The notes under the pieces were generated by a model that was given only the letters and a program-made list of their open reading frames with translations, was not told where the DNA came from and ran no database searches. This document shows positions 9,210 to 18,316 of a DNA stretch of 64,000 bases, one piece after another. How positions within the stretch are numbered: the first letter of the stretch is position 1; each line of letters begins with the position of its first letter. The DNA comes from Klebsiella sp. RIT-PI-d (GTDB taxonomy: Bacteria > Pseudomonadota > Gammaproteobacteria > Enterobacterales > Enterobacteriaceae), in assembly GCF_001187865.1 (NCBI RefSeq), contig NZ_LGIT01000004.1, forward strand, positions 124,001 through 188,000. The letters are read 5' to 3'. Position numbers and translations under genes: made by a program.

Positions 9210-10274
9210 TTAGTCCGGCGTAAAGTGACGTAAATGTTGTACGGTGGCAAGCCACGCGGCCACCCAGCCAATCATCGAGCAGACCAGCAGCAGCAGTAAA
9301 CACTCGTCAAAAGAGAGGCCGCTAAGCGAAAACTGCGTGCCGAACACTTTTGCCACGTCCGTCACCGCGGATGAGAGCCGCATCACCAGGATCTCAGAGA
9401 GGATCAGCGACAGCAGCGCGCCGGAAAAACCCAGCACAGCGCCGCCGTAGAGGAACGGGCGCAGGATAAAACCGTCCGTTGCACCGATCAGCTTCTGCAC
9501 GTTAATGCTGTCGCGGCGGGAGAAAATGCTCAGCCGCACGCTGTTACCAATAACGAGGAATACGGCGGCGATCATGAGCACGCCAATCATCGCCGACACG
9601 CGCCCCACCAGCCCGGTTAAAGACGCCAGACGGGCAAACCAGCTATCGTCCATGCGCACTTCATCCACACCTTGCACGCGACTAACACGATCGCGCAGCG
9701 TATTAAGCGAGTCGGTGCTCTGGAAATCCAGCTTCGGCACAACAACAGCCACGGCAGGAAGCGGGTTCTCTTCCAGCATGTCCAGCGCTCCGCCAAAGCC
9801 TGACCAGTTACGGAACTCGCCTAATGCTTCATCACGCGACAGATAGTTAACTTTATCCACGCCCTCTTCGGCCTGGAGTTGGCCCACTACGCGGGCTGCC
9901 GCATCGTCATCCAGCGTTTTTTCCAGATAGACGGTGATTTGTGGCGAAGGATAATACTGCGCCGCCGCCTCGCTAACGTTTTTGTACACCATATAACAGA
10001 CGCTTGGCAGCGTCAGAGAAATGGCAATAACCATCACGGTGAGGAACGTCGCAAACGGCTTGATTTTAAGATCCTGGACCGCACCGTGCCACGCATAACG
10101 CACCTGCTCGTTAAAGACGTTCGTTTTACGTGACGCCGCTTTTGCCGCAGGTGGCTTATTACGCTTCGGCGTTCCACGATTGCCATCGCCAGAGGAGGAT
10201 CCCGACGGCTTGCGGAAACGGTCGAACCGATTACTCAACTGCTTGATCTGATTCACAGCATCGCGTCTATTCAC
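9210..10274 (-). CDS. ftsX: FtsX, cell-division ABC transporter-like membrane subunit
   Basis: Inner-membrane partner of FtsE in the divisome; it recruits EnvC and thereby activates amidases that split septal peptidoglycan. Four membrane segments are visible (about 75-100, 225-250, 275-300, 320-345), with a large periplasmic loop carrying [12 protein letters not shown] chose a GTG start (MNRRDAVNQ) overlapping the ftsE stop: GGAGG lies eight bases upstream, and the position aligns with the E. coli ATG. An ATG five codons earlier has no ribosome site. This gives 354 residues versus 352 in E. coli. Confidence 0.95.
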   Translation of the reverse strand: MNRRDAVNQIKQLSNRFDRFRKPSGSSSGDGNRGTPKRNKPPAAKAASRKTNVFNEQVRYAWHGAVQDLKIKPFATFLTVMVIAISLTLPSVCYMVYKNVSEAAAQYYPSPQITVYLEKTLDDDAAARVVGQLQAEEGVDKVNYLSRDEALGEFRNWSGFGGALDMLEENPLPAVAVVVPKLDFQSTDSLNTLRDRVSRVQGVDEVRMDDSWFARLASLTGLVGRVSAMIGVLMIAAVFLVIGNSVRLSIFSRRDSINVQKLIGATDGFILRPFLYGGAVLGFSGALLSLILSEILVMRLSSAVTDVAKVFGTQFSLSGLSFDECLLLLLVCSMIGWVAAWLATVQHLRHFTPD

Positions 10275-10935
10275 CGTGGCGGCCTCCATGCAAGTGCCCG
10301 TCGCTCAGGGTCAGCATCGGATAGGTACGACGCGAAATCAGTCCGATGTCGTGCGTCGCCATCAGTACCGTGACTCCCACGCGGTTAAACTCTTCAAACA
10401 GGCGTAAGATCCCTTCTGACAACGCGTCATCAAGGTTACCGGTCGGTTCATCCGCCAGCAGTACGGCAGGCTTGTTGACCACCGCACGGGCAATCCCCAC
10501 GCGCTGTTGTTCACCGCCCGAAAGCTGAATCGGAAAGTTTCTTGCTTTGTCGAGCAGGCCGACTTTATCCAGCGCTGCCGACACCCGGCGACGAATATCA
10601 TCCCCGCTGGCTCCGGCGATAATCAGCGGAATCGCCACGTTATCAAATACCGTACGATCCATCAGCAGATGGTGATCCTGAAAGATCATCCCAATTTGCC
10701 GACGTAAAAATGGGACTTCGCGGTTTTTAAGACGGCTGATGTCATGACCGCTGAAGTAAATTTTCCCGGCGCTGGGCCGCTCGATGCCACAGATCAGCTT
10801 AAGCAGCGTACTTTTCCCGGCCCCGGAATGCCCGGTCAGGAAGGCCATCTCGCCTTGTTGCAGGTGAAAAGTGACCCCCTGCAACGCTTGTCTCCCACCG
10901 AGATAGGCTTTGCTGACGTGTTCAAAGCGAATCAT
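10267..10935 (-). CDS. ftsE: FtsE, cell-division ABC-type ATPase
   Basis: Cytoplasmic ATPase of the FtsEX complex, 222 residues as in E. coli. Walker A is GHSGAGKST near residue 35, the signature is LSGGEQQR near 138, and Walker B is [12 protein letters not shown] near 157, followed by an H-loop in ATHDIG. ATP hydrolysis here is transmitted through FtsX to EnvC and the amidases. It follows ftsY by three bases and overlaps ftsX, forming the conserved ftsYEX operon. Confidence 0.98.
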   Translation of the reverse strand: MIRFEHVSKAYLGGRQALQGVTFHLQQGEMAFLTGHSGAGKSTLLKLICGIERPSAGKIYFSGHDISRLKNREVPFLRRQIGMIFQDHHLLMDRTVFDNVAIPLIIAGASGDDIRRRVSAALDKVGLLDKARNFPIQLSGGEQQRVGIARAVVNKPAVLLADEPTGNLDDALSEGILRLFEEFNRVGVTVLMATHDIGLISRRTYPMLTLSDGHLHGGRHGE

Positions 10936-10938
10936 TAA

Positions 10939-12438
10939 TTAATCCTCTCGGGCAAAAAGTGCCTCTATAAAATCGCCCGCATTAAACGGACGCAAGTCCT
11001 CTATACGCTCACCAACGCCGATATAACGAATCGGGATTTCAAACTGATCGGCAACAGAGAAGATCACGCCGCCTTTCGCGGTGCCATCCAGTTTTGTCAG
11101 GGTGATCCCGCTCAGTCCCACCGCTTCATTAAACAGTTTGGCCTGGCTTACGGCATTTTGCCCGGTGCTGGCATCAAGCGTCAGCATGACTTCATGCGGC
11201 GCGTCGACGTCCAGTTTTTTCATCACGCGGACAATTTTCTTTAACTCTTCCATCAGGTGCGATTTGTTCTGCAAACGCCCTGCAGTATCGGCAATCAGGA
11301 CATCAATGTTGCGCGCTTTTGCCGCCTGAATAGCATCAAAAATGACCGAGGCAGAATCTGCACCGGTATGCTGAGCAACCACCGGAATGTTGTTACGCTG
11401 TCCCCAGACCTGAAGCTGCTCTACCGCAGCGGCACGGAAGGTGTCACCTGCGGCCAGCATGACCGATTTACCCTGCTGCTCAAACTGGCGTGCCAGCTTG
11501 CCAATGGTGGTCGTTTTACCCACCCCATTGACGCCCACCATTAAAATGACAAACGGTTTTTTGCCTTCAATATTAAGCGGCTCGTCCACTTTTGCGAGGA
11601 TTTCACCCATTTCTTCTTTTAACAGGCCGTACAGCGCTTCAGCATCACGCAGCTGCTTGCGGCTTGCGCCTTCGGTCAGCCTGGCGATGATCTTACGGGT
11701 CGTCTCTACGCCAACGTCGGCAATCAGCAGCTGTTCTTCCAGCTCTTCAAACAGATCATCATCGATTTTTTTGCCGCGGAACAGACTGATAAATCCGGAA
11801 CCGAGGTTTTCTTTTGTCTTGACCAGGCTACGTTTCAGGCGCGCGAAAAAACCTTCTTTGGTCGGTTTTTCCTGCTCCAGAATAACGTTATCCTGCGACT
11901 CGTCGTCAACCGGCACGACAATGACTGCGTCTTGCGCCGCACCGGCCGCCAGCGCATCCAGCTCTTCATCGCCGATCGGGGCGTCTTGTTGCGCTAACGG
12001 TTCCTGCTCGATCACCCACTCTTCCGGCTCAATCGTGGTGGGTGCCAGCGCTTCCGCCAGCGGCAATTCTTCATGTTCAACAAGAGCAACGGGTTCAGGC
12101 TCGACAACCGGCTCAGGTTCGACAACTGGCTCAGGCTCAACTACTGGTTCAGGCTCGACAACTGGCTCAGGCTCAATAACCGGCTGAGGGTCGACAACCG
12201 GCGCAGGTTCAATAACCGGCTCAGGTCTGGCGCTTTCTGCAACGTGCTCCGTAACCTCAACAACCTCAGCAGCAAATGCCTCTGACTCCGCCTCGCTATG
12301 CGGTGCTGATTCCGCTGCGGTTTCATCTGCAACCGGCAACTGTTCTTCGGGCTTCTGCTCGGCCTGTGCTGTTTGCTCGTCATCTTTTTGACCAAAGCCC
12401 AGCCAGGAAAAAAAGCCACGTTTTTTTTCTTTTGCCAT
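10939..12438 (-). CDS. ftsY: FtsY, signal recognition particle receptor
   Basis: SRP receptor GTPase that docks ribosome-SRP complexes at the inner membrane. It has 499 residues. The first roughly 190 form the acidic A domain, dominated by repeats of the EPEPVV type. The NG domain follows: G1 GVNGVGKTTTIGKLA near residue 303, DTAGR near 385, and TKLDGTAKGG near 450. The extreme N-terminus, KEKKRGFFSWLGFG, is the basic-aromatic lipid-binding motif. The A-domain repeat is an 18-bp DNA repeat likely to vary in copy number between strains. Confidence 0.98.
   Translation of the reverse strand: MAKEKKRGFFSWLGFGQKDDEQTAQAEQKPEEQLPVADETAAESAPHSEAESEAFAAEVVEVTEHVAESARPEPVIEPAPVVDPQPVIEPEPVVEPEPVVEPEPVVEPEPVVEPEPVALVEHEELPLAEALAPTTIEPEEWVIEQEPLAQQDAPIGDEELDALAAGAAQDAVIVVPVDDESQDNVILEQEKPTKEGFFARLKRSLVKTKENLGSGFISLFRGKKIDDDLFEELEEQLLIADVGVETTRKIIARLTEGASRKQLRDAEALYGLLKEEMGEILAKVDEPLNIEGKKPFVILMVGVNGVGKTTTIGKLARQFEQQGKSVMLAAGDTFRAAAVEQLQVWGQRNNIPVVAQHTGADSASVIFDAIQAAKARNIDVLIADTAGRLQNKSHLMEELKKIVRVMKKLDVDAPHEVMLTLDASTGQNAVSQAKLFNEAVGLSGITLTKLDGTAKGGVIFSVADQFEIPIRYIGVGERIEDLRPFNAGDFIEALFARED
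12088..12231. repeat. 18-bp tandem repeat within ftsY
   Basis: Eight adjacent 18-base units of the form AACCGGCTCAGGTTCGAC with scattered substitutions. On the coding strand each gives a six-residue unit such as VVEPEP. The reading frame is kept. This is the acidic spacer of FtsY, where length changes are tolerated. Confidence 0.85.
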
Positions 12439-12630
12439 TTGCGACTACACTCCCGCTATTAATTCAACGCTCAGTCCCTAAGCCATATGCCGGGCACTGA
12501 AAATTCGGATGAAATTCGTAACCTAGTCTATCACTTAACTTCACGCGCTTCACCGCTTGCGGAATAAGGTTTCACCGCAGGCATCGCATGGTTAGAATAG
12601 CAGGCTTAAACAGAGACCAGAGCAGCAAAA

Positions 12631-13227
12631 ATGAAGAAACCTAATCATGCAGGCAGCGGTCAGATCCGCATTATCGGCGGACAATGGCGCGGTCGTAAAT
12701 TACCGGTTCCGGACAGTCCCGGCCTGCGCCCCACCACCGATCGGGTCAGAGAAACCTTATTCAACTGGCTGGCCCCCTCAATGGTTGATGCCCGCTGTCT
12801 CGACTGTTTTGCCGGAAGCGGCGCGTTGGGGCTGGAGGCGCTGTCGCGTTATGCGGCCAACGCGACGCTGCTGGAAATGGAGCGTTCCGTTGCCCGGCAG
12901 CTACAGAAAAATCTCGCCACGCTTAACGCGGCGCAGGGGCGTGTCGAAATCGTTAATACGCTGGCGTTTCTTAATCAGCCTGGAACGCCTCATGATATCG
13001 TGTTTGTTGATCCCCCTTTTCGTCAGGGACTGCTGGAGCAAACATTGAATTTGCTGGAAAACAATCACTGGCTTGCCGATAACGCGCTGGTTTACGTTGA
13101 AAGTGAAGTGGAGAACGGTATGCCGCCGGTCCCGGCGCACTGGCAGCTGTACCGTGAAAAAGTCGCAGGCCAGGTCGCCTATCGTCTGTATCAGCGAGAA
13201 GCGCAAGGAGAACACCATGCTGATTAA
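12631..13227 (+). CDS. rsmD: RsmD, 16S rRNA (guanine-966-N2) methyltransferase
   Basis: SAM-dependent methyltransferase that makes m2G966 in 16S rRNA. It has 198 residues as in E. coli. Motifs seen: RIIGGQWRGRKLPVP at the N-terminus, RPTTDRVRETLFNWL near 32, the SAM-binding loop LDCFAGSGALGLEALSR near 53, and the catalytic FVDPPF motif near 124. It is divergent from ftsY, and the downstream yhhL start overlaps its 3' end by 11 bases. Confidence 0.97.
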   Translation: MKKPNHAGSGQIRIIGGQWRGRKLPVPDSPGLRPTTDRVRETLFNWLAPSMVDARCLDCFAGSGALGLEALSRYAANATLLEMERSVARQLQKNLATLNAAQGRVEIVNTLAFLNQPGTPHDIVFVDPPFRQGLLEQTLNLLENNHWLADNALVYVESEVENGMPPVPAHWQLYREKVAGQVAYRLYQREAQGEHHAD

Positions 13228-13489
13228 CCTCGGTCGTTTGCTTATGCTCTGCGTCTGGGCATTTTTACTGCTGAATATTGTTCATCCGTTCAAATATCCG
13301 GCCAATATTTTTATTAACGTCGCGCTGGTATTTATGATCCTGATGCACGGCCTGCAACTGGCGCTACTGAAGGCAACGCAGCCGAAAGAGGGTCCGCCGT
13401 TAACCGCAGCGCAAAAGGCCCGCATTTTCGTGTTTGGCGTTTTTGAACTGGTCGCCTGGCAGAAGAAACTTAAGCATCGGCAAAAATGA
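13217..13489 (+). CDS. yhhL: YhhL, DUF1145 small inner-membrane protein
   Basis: A 90-residue protein with two membrane segments (about 5-22 and 28-50) and a basic C-terminal tail, matching E. coli YhhL (89 residues). The start is set by AAGGAG six bases before the ATG inside the end of rsmD; a longer frame upstream is an rsmD shadow. Function is unknown. In E. coli the next gene is yhhM on the opposite strand; here only about 100 noncoding bases separate yhhL from yhhN. Confidence 0.9.
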   Translation: MLINLGRLLMLCVWAFLLLNIVHPFKYPANIFINVALVFMILMHGLQLALLKATQPKEGPPLTAAQKARIFVFGVFELVAWQKKLKHRQK

Positions 13490-13591
13490 GCCGGGATCTG
13501 GCGTTGTCATCTCTCTTCGCCAGACACTACACTGATTAACAGGGCTGTGGGCATAACGCCTGCGTAGTTTTAGCGAATTCAAGGAATTATG

Positions 13592-14218
13592 ATGCTCTGG
13601 TCATTTATCGCGGTCTGTTTTTCAGCCTGGCTGTATGTCGATGCGTCTTATCGTGGACCCACCTGGCAACGCTGGGTATTTAAGCCGGTGACGCTTCTGT
13701 TGCTGCTGTTGCTTGCCTGGCAGGCACCGATGTTTAATGCCATCAGTTATCTGGTGCTGGCAGGACTGTGCGCAACGCTGATAGGCGATGCGTTAACCCT
13801 GCTGTCGCGTCAGCGGCTACTTTACGCTATCGGCGCATTCTTTCTCTCGCACCTGCTGTATACCATCTATTTTGCCAGCCAAATGACGCTCTCGTTCTTT
13901 TGGCCGCTACCGCTGATCCTGCTGGTCGTTGGCGCATTACTGATGGCGACGATCTGGACGCGGCTTGAAGAGTTGCGCCTGCCGATTTGCACGTTCATAG
14001 CCATGACCCTGGTTATGGTGTGGCTGGCCGGCGAGCTGTGGTTCTTCCGTCCGACGGATACCGCGCTTTCCGCTTTTGTCGGTGCGGTTTTACTACTGCT
14101 GAGTAATATTGTCTGGCTGGGGAGTCATTATCGCCGCCGCTTCCGCGCCGACAGCGCCATCGCCGCGGCCTGCTACTTTGCTGGCCATTTTCTGATCGTG
14201 CGTTCACTTTATCTCTGA
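13592..14218 (+). CDS. yhhN: YhhN, TMEM86-family inner-membrane protein
   Basis: A 208-residue polytopic membrane protein of the YhhN/TMEM86 family, very similar to E. coli YhhN over its whole length. The family includes eukaryotic lysoplasmalogenases; the bacterial substrate is not established. About eight membrane helices and the conserved [14 protein letters not shown] stretch (acidic residue in a membrane helix) are visible. ATGATG follows AAGGA; I take the second ATG, which matches E. coli and gives better ribosome-site spacing. Confidence 0.93.
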   Translation: MLWSFIAVCFSAWLYVDASYRGPTWQRWVFKPVTLLLLLLLAWQAPMFNAISYLVLAGLCATLIGDALTLLSRQRLLYAIGAFFLSHLLYTIYFASQMTLSFFWPLPLILLVVGALLMATIWTRLEELRLPICTFIAMTLVMVWLAGELWFFRPTDTALSAFVGAVLLLLSNIVWLGSHYRRRFRADSAIAAACYFAGHFLIVRSLYL

Positions 14219-14224
14219 TTCAGC

Positions 14225-14256
14225 TTGACTCTGGAGTCGACTCCAGAGTGTATGCT
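14225..14256 (+). promoter_or_regulatory. zntA promoter with ZntR operator
   Basis: TTGACT and TATGCT are separated by 20 bases, the overlong spacer typical of MerR-family promoters. Most of the spacer is a perfect 22-bp palindrome made of ACTCTGGAGTC and its complement. This matches the ZntR site of E. coli zntA. Zinc-loaded ZntR would twist the DNA to realign the -35 and -10. zntR itself is not in the window. Confidence 0.95.
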
Positions 14257-14294
14257 CCGGGTAATGAGAAATTTATCATTGCCCGGAGGGTACA

Positions 14295-16490
14295 ATGTCG
14301 ACATCCGATCCTGAGAGCAAAAAAGCCCCTCAGTTTTCCACCCTCAGGTTTACGCCCGCTAAATCTGAGTCTGCCCCCTGCTGCGCCGGGACATCATGTT
14401 CAGATGAAACGCCCCGCCAGACTGCGCTGCCGGATGCGCGTTATCGCTGGAAAGTTGAAGGCATGGACTGTGCCGCCTGCGCGCGTAAAGTTGAAAATGC
14501 GGTCCGCCAGGTCGCCGGGGTAACCCAGGTTCAGGTATTGTTTGCCACCGAAAAACTGCTGGTGAACGCCCCGGATAATGTGAGCCAGCAAATTGAGCAG
14601 GCGGTACAACAAGCGGGCTATACCCTGCGCAGTGAAAACGCACCGCCGCCTGACGTCTCACGCCTGCGGGAAAATCTGCCGCTAATTGTTCTGATTGTGA
14701 TGATGGGCATAAGCTGGGGCCTTGAACACCTGAGCCACCCGGCGGGTCAGACCGCGTTTGTCATTACCACGCTGGTAGGGCTTTATCCTGTACTGCGTCA
14801 GGCGCTACGGCTCATCCGCAGCGGAAGCTGGTTTGCCATTGAAACGCTCATGAGCGTCGCCGCCCTCGGCGCATTGTTTATCGGCGCAACCGCAGAGGCA
14901 GCGATGGTGCTGCTGCTGTTTTTAATCGGCGAACGCCTCGAAGGTTGGGCAGCCAGCCGTGCGCGGCAGGGCGTTAGCGCATTAATGGCGTTAAAACCCG
15001 AAACGGCCGTGCGCGTACTCAATGGACAGCGTGAGACGGTTGCCCAGCGCGATTTGCGTCCGGGGGATGTTATTGAAGTCGCCGCCGGTGGACGTCTGCC
15101 TGCCGACGGTAAGCTGCTTTCCGCATTTGCCAGCTTCGACGAAAGCGCCCTGACCGGGGAATCGATCCCGGTAGAACGCGCAACGGGAGAGAGTGTTCCG
15201 GCAGGGGCCACCAGCGTCGATCGGCTTGTCACGCTGGAGGTGATTTCCGAGCCTGGCGCGAGTGCTATCGATCGTATTTTGACGCTGATTGAAGAAGCTG
15301 AAGAGCGCCGCGCGCCCATTGAACGCTTTATCGACCGCTTCAGCCGCATTTACACTCCAGCCATTATGGCGCTGGCGCTGCTGGTCGCCGTGGTGCCTCC
15401 CCTGCTTTTTGCCGCGAGCTGGGACGAGTGGATTTATAAGGGGCTGACTCTGCTGCTGATTGGCTGTCCGTGTGCGCTGGTGATCTCAACCCCGGCGGCC
15501 ATTACTTCTGGCCTCGCCGCCGCCGCAAAACGGGGCGCGCTGATCAAAGGTGGCGCAGCACTGGAGCAGCTCGGGCGCATTCAGCGCATCGCTTTCGATA
15601 AAACCGGAACGTTGACCGTAGGGAAACCGCAGGTCACCGGGATTTTCCCTCTGTCAGGTGATGAAAATACGCTGCTGGCGCTGGCGGCGGCCGTTGAGCA
15701 GGGTTCAACCCATCCACTGGCGCAGGCGATTGTGCAGGAAGCACATACCCGTGAACTGACGCTGCCCCTGGCAACCGAACAGCGCGCGCTGGCAGGCCAT
15801 GGAATTGAGGCCGTCGTCGCCGGAAAACCGGTTCTGATCTGCGCCGCAGATAAATTCTCCGGCGAGATGTTTAAGACGCAAATTCATGCCCTGGAGCAGG
15901 AGGGACAAACCGTGGTGATGGTGGTGCAGGATGGCACTGCATCTGGCACGATAGCGCTGCGCGATACTCTGCGAAACGATGCGCGGGAAGCCGTTACCGC
16001 ACTGCATCAGCTTGGCATCCAGGGCATCATTTTGACCGGCGATAACCCCCGCGCCGCCGCTGTTATTGCCGGTGAACTGGGACTGGAATTTAAGGCCGGC
16101 CTGATGCCAGCGGATAAAGTTCAGGCGGTCAGTGAACTCAATCGTCAGATGCCGCTGGCGATGGTCGGCGACGGGATTAACGACGCCCCGGCAATGAAGG
16201 CTTCAACTATCGGCATCGCGATGGGCAGCGGAACGGATGTGGCACTGGAAGCGGCGGATGCGGCGTTAACCCATAATCGTCTGACCGGCCTTGCACAGAT
16301 GATCGCTCTTGCCCGGGCGACGCACGCGAATATCCGGCAGAATATTGCCATCGCACTGGGATTGAAAGGCATTTTCCTGGTCACCACGCTGCTCGGTGTT
16401 ACCGGACTCTGGCTGGCGGTGCTGGCGGATACCGGTGCTACAGTACTGGTCACCGCGAACGCCCTGCGATTACTGCGCAAAGGTCGTTAA
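14295..16490 (+). CDS. zntA: ZntA, Zn(II)/Cd(II)/Pb(II)-exporting P1B-type ATPase
   Basis: Inner-membrane metal efflux ATPase, 731 residues (E. coli 732). The N-terminus has a cysteine-rich stretch (CCAGTSC near 35) and one heavy-metal domain with GMDCAACARKVE near 57. The membrane metal site is the CPC motif in IGCPCALVIS near 395, the phosphorylated aspartate is in DKTGTLT near 437, TGES marks the actuator near 287, and GDGINDAPA the hinge near 628. All catalytic motifs are intact. It is expressed alone from a ZntR-type promoter. Confidence 0.98.
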   Translation: MSTSDPESKKAPQFSTLRFTPAKSESAPCCAGTSCSDETPRQTALPDARYRWKVEGMDCAACARKVENAVRQVAGVTQVQVLFATEKLLVNAPDNVSQQIEQAVQQAGYTLRSENAPPPDVSRLRENLPLIVLIVMMGISWGLEHLSHPAGQTAFVITTLVGLYPVLRQALRLIRSGSWFAIETLMSVAALGALFIGATAEAAMVLLLFLIGERLEGWAASRARQGVSALMALKPETAVRVLNGQRETVAQRDLRPGDVIEVAAGGRLPADGKLLSAFASFDESALTGESIPVERATGESVPAGATSVDRLVTLEVISEPGASAIDRILTLIEEAEERRAPIERFIDRFSRIYTPAIMALALLVAVVPPLLFAASWDEWIYKGLTLLLIGCPCALVISTPAAITSGLAAAAKRGALIKGGAALEQLGRIQRIAFDKTGTLTVGKPQVTGIFPLSGDENTLLALAAAVEQGSTHPLAQAIVQEAHTRELTLPLATEQRALAGHGIEAVVAGKPVLICAADKFSGEMFKTQIHALEQEGQTVVMVVQDGTASGTIALRDTLRNDAREAVTALHQLGIQGIILTGDNPRAAAVIAGELGLEFKAGLMPADKVQAVSELNRQMPLAMVGDGINDAPAMKASTIGIAMGSGTDVALEAADAALTHNRLTGLAQMIALARATHANIRQNIAIALGLKGIFLVTTLLGVTGLWLAVLADTGATVLVTANALRLLRKGR

Positions 16491-16603
16491 GAGTGATGCC
16501 CTGTGCGGCAAAATCCGATCGTGATTACGGGCCGATCCAGGCTGTCGCCGGGATCGCTCCACGCGAGAGGCTGGAAGGGTCGCAGAAATCTTCAGTCGGC
16601 TAA

Positions 16604-16849
16604 TCAGTGGCCTTTGCGCAGCAAATAGCGGTACGGCAGCGCGTCCGTCTCCTGCGCGATCAGCTCATGTTCCATAAAAGTACAAAAACCGGGAATATCG
16701 CGGGTGGTGGCCGGATCGTCAGCAACAATCGCCAGCGTCTCACCCACCTGCATATTACGCACGGTTTTACGCACCATCATTACCGGCTCAGGGCAGCGAA
16801 GGCCCTGCGCATCAAGAGTATGGTCTGCAGTCGAAAACGAATCAGTCAT
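16604..16849 (-). CDS. tusA: TusA, sulfur carrier for tRNA 2-thiolation
   Basis: An 81-residue sulfur-transfer protein that takes persulfide from IscS and passes it to TusBCD for 2-thiouridine synthesis in tRNA, with side roles in molybdenum cofactor metabolism. The active cysteine is in [15 protein letters not shown] near residue 19, and [14 protein letters not shown] is conserved. It is convergent with zntA and divergent from yhhQ, as in E. coli. Confidence 0.97.
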   Translation of the reverse strand: MTDSFSTADHTLDAQGLRCPEPVMMVRKTVRNMQVGETLAIVADDPATTRDIPGFCTFMEHELIAQETDALPYRYLLRKGH

Positions 16850-16977
16850 GGTTATCTCGCCCCTTCAAAACGGCGATAGTTTACGCCGCCTTTTTTGTGA
16901 CGCAAGTCAGGTTAACGATTGCGTGAAAAACAACCGTTGCAATGTCCGGTTAAAGCAGTATCATGCGGCGGTTTTCA

Positions 16978-17008
16978 TTGGGTTCCCTCACCCCAACCAC
17001 TAAAAAGG
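16978..17008 (+). ncRNA. preQ1-I-like riboswitch of yhhQ
   Basis: Directly before yhhQ, TTGGGTTC, a short loop, ACCCCAA and an A-rich tail CACTAAAAAGG match the compact preQ1-I aptamer: stem P1 (TTGGG/CCCAA), a loop, then an A-rich strand that folds back as a pseudoknot. The terminal AAGG is also the ribosome site, six bases before the ATG, so ligand binding would mask translation initiation. yhhQ encodes a queuosine-precursor transporter, which fits a preQ1 sensor. The call is from consensus by eye. Confidence 0.7.
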
Positions 17009-17014
17009 CTACAT

Positions 17015-17680
17015 ATGATGCATTTCACCTCTACTCAGCGTATGAAAGCGCTGGTATGGCTATCGCTATTTCACCTGCTGGTGATTATCTCCAGTAACTA
17101 TCTGGTCCAGTTACCGGTCGCTATTTTTGGCTTCCACACCACCTGGGGCGCGTTTAGCTTTCCGTTTATTTTTCTCGCCACCGATCTCACGGTACGCATT
17201 TTCGGCGCACCGCTGGCAAGGCGCATTATTTTTGCCGTTCTGGCTCCGGCGCTGCTGGCGTCGTATGTCATCTCTTCCCTGTTTTACATGGGCGAGTGGC
17301 AAGGATTTGGCGCGCTGGCACACTTTAACCTGTTCGTCGCCCGTATCGCAGCAGCCAGTTTTATGGCCTACGCGCTGGGACAGATTCTTGATGTGCACGT
17401 CTTTAATCGTCTGCGGCAGAATCATCGCTGGTGGATGGCTCCGGCGGCCTCAACATTATTTGGCAATATCAGCGACACGTTAGCCTTTTTCTTTATCGCT
17501 TTCTGGCGCAGTTCCGACCCCTTTATGGCATCGCACTGGGTTGAAATCGCGCTGGTGGATTACAGCTTTAAGATTATTATTAGTCTGCTTTTCTTCCTGC
17601 CCATGTACGGTATCGTGCTCAATGTGCTGTTAAAAAGGCTGACGGATAAATCTGATTTCTCGGCATTGCAGGCCCGTTAA
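17015..17680 (+). CDS. yhhQ: YhhQ, queuosine precursor transporter (ECF-like, COG1738)
   Basis: Inner-membrane protein of 221 residues (same as E. coli) that imports preQ0/preQ1 for queuosine modification of tRNA. About six membrane helices are visible, with family motifs SSNYLVQLPV near 28, FPFIFLATDLTVRIFG near 50 and NISDTLAFFFIAFW near 155. The start is the first of two adjacent ATGs six bases after AAGG; a longer upstream frame would run through the riboswitch and is not credible. Translation is probably controlled by the upstream aptamer. Confidence 0.95.
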   Translation: MMHFTSTQRMKALVWLSLFHLLVIISSNYLVQLPVAIFGFHTTWGAFSFPFIFLATDLTVRIFGAPLARRIIFAVLAPALLASYVISSLFYMGEWQGFGALAHFNLFVARIAAASFMAYALGQILDVHVFNRLRQNHRWWMAPAASTLFGNISDTLAFFFIAFWRSSDPFMASHWVEIALVDYSFKIIISLLFFLPMYGIVLNVLLKRLTDKSDFSALQAR

Positions 17681-17755
17681 AGGTTCAGCGTTGCGGTTGT
17701 GTTAAGATAGGGCCATGAGCCGTTTATGGCCGTGTATCGAATAAGGAAGAAGTCA

Positions 17756-18316
17756 ATGCGCAATCTGGTTAAGTATGCTGGTATTGGCCTGCTGGTGGTG
17801 GGGCTTGCGGCATGTGATAACAACGAATCGCCGTCCTCATCTGCTCAGGCAGCCTCGACGGAAAATAACGTCACCGCACAACCTATAAGCCTGCTGGATG
17901 GGAAAGTGACGTTCTCGCTGCCGGCTGATATGTCCGATCAGAGCGGTAAACTGGGTACGCAGGCCAACAACATGCACGTTTATTCCGACCCAACCGGTCA
18001 GAAAGCGGTGATCGTTATTGTGGGTGACAGCACTGAAGAAGGGCTGGATGTGCTGGCAAAACGTCTTGAGGATCAGCAGCGCAACCGTGACCCGCAGCTT
18101 CAGGTGGTCTCCAACAAGCCGCTGAAAGTCAAAGGGCATGATATGCAGCAGCTCGACAGCATTATCTCTGCAAAAGGCCAGACCGCGTGGTCTTCCGTCG
18201 TACTGAGCAAGGTGGATAATAAACTGCTGACCCTGCAGGTTACTCTGCCGGCAGATAATCAGCAGCAAGCCCAGACCACGGCTGAAAACATTATCAATAC
18301 CGTGGTGATTAAATAA
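17756..18316 (+). CDS. dcrB: DcrB, envelope lipoprotein
   Basis: Predicted inner-membrane lipoprotein of about 186 residues with a signal peptide ending in the lipobox LAAC near residue 20, followed by a Ser/Ala-rich linker. In E. coli DcrB is needed for phage C1 and C6 infection and is linked to envelope lipoprotein processing. AAGGAAG lies upstream of the chosen ATG; a start ten codons earlier would spoil the signal peptide. A terminator lies immediately downstream, inside the 3' end of convergent yhhS. Confidence 0.93.
   Translation: MRNLVKYAGIGLLVVGLAACDNNESPSSSAQAASTENNVTAQPISLLDGKVTFSLPADMSDQSGKLGTQANNMHVYSDPTGQKAVIVIVGDSTEEGLDVLAKRLEDQQRNRDPQLQVVSNKPLKVKGHDMQQLDSIISAKGQTAWSSVVLSKVDNKLLTLQVTLPADNQQQAQTTAENIINTVVIK

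Noticed and set aside
11441..12187. Plus-strand open frame of 248 codons opposite ftsY, rich in Ser, Thr and Gly
   Set aside because: A shadow of the ftsY coding sequence and its 18-bp repeats; low-complexity composition and no ribosome site.
14013..14207. Minus-strand open frame in yhhN considered as a relocated yhhM
   Set aside because: Its translation is low-complexity and unlike DUF2500, and it lies entirely within the conserved yhhN coding sequence.
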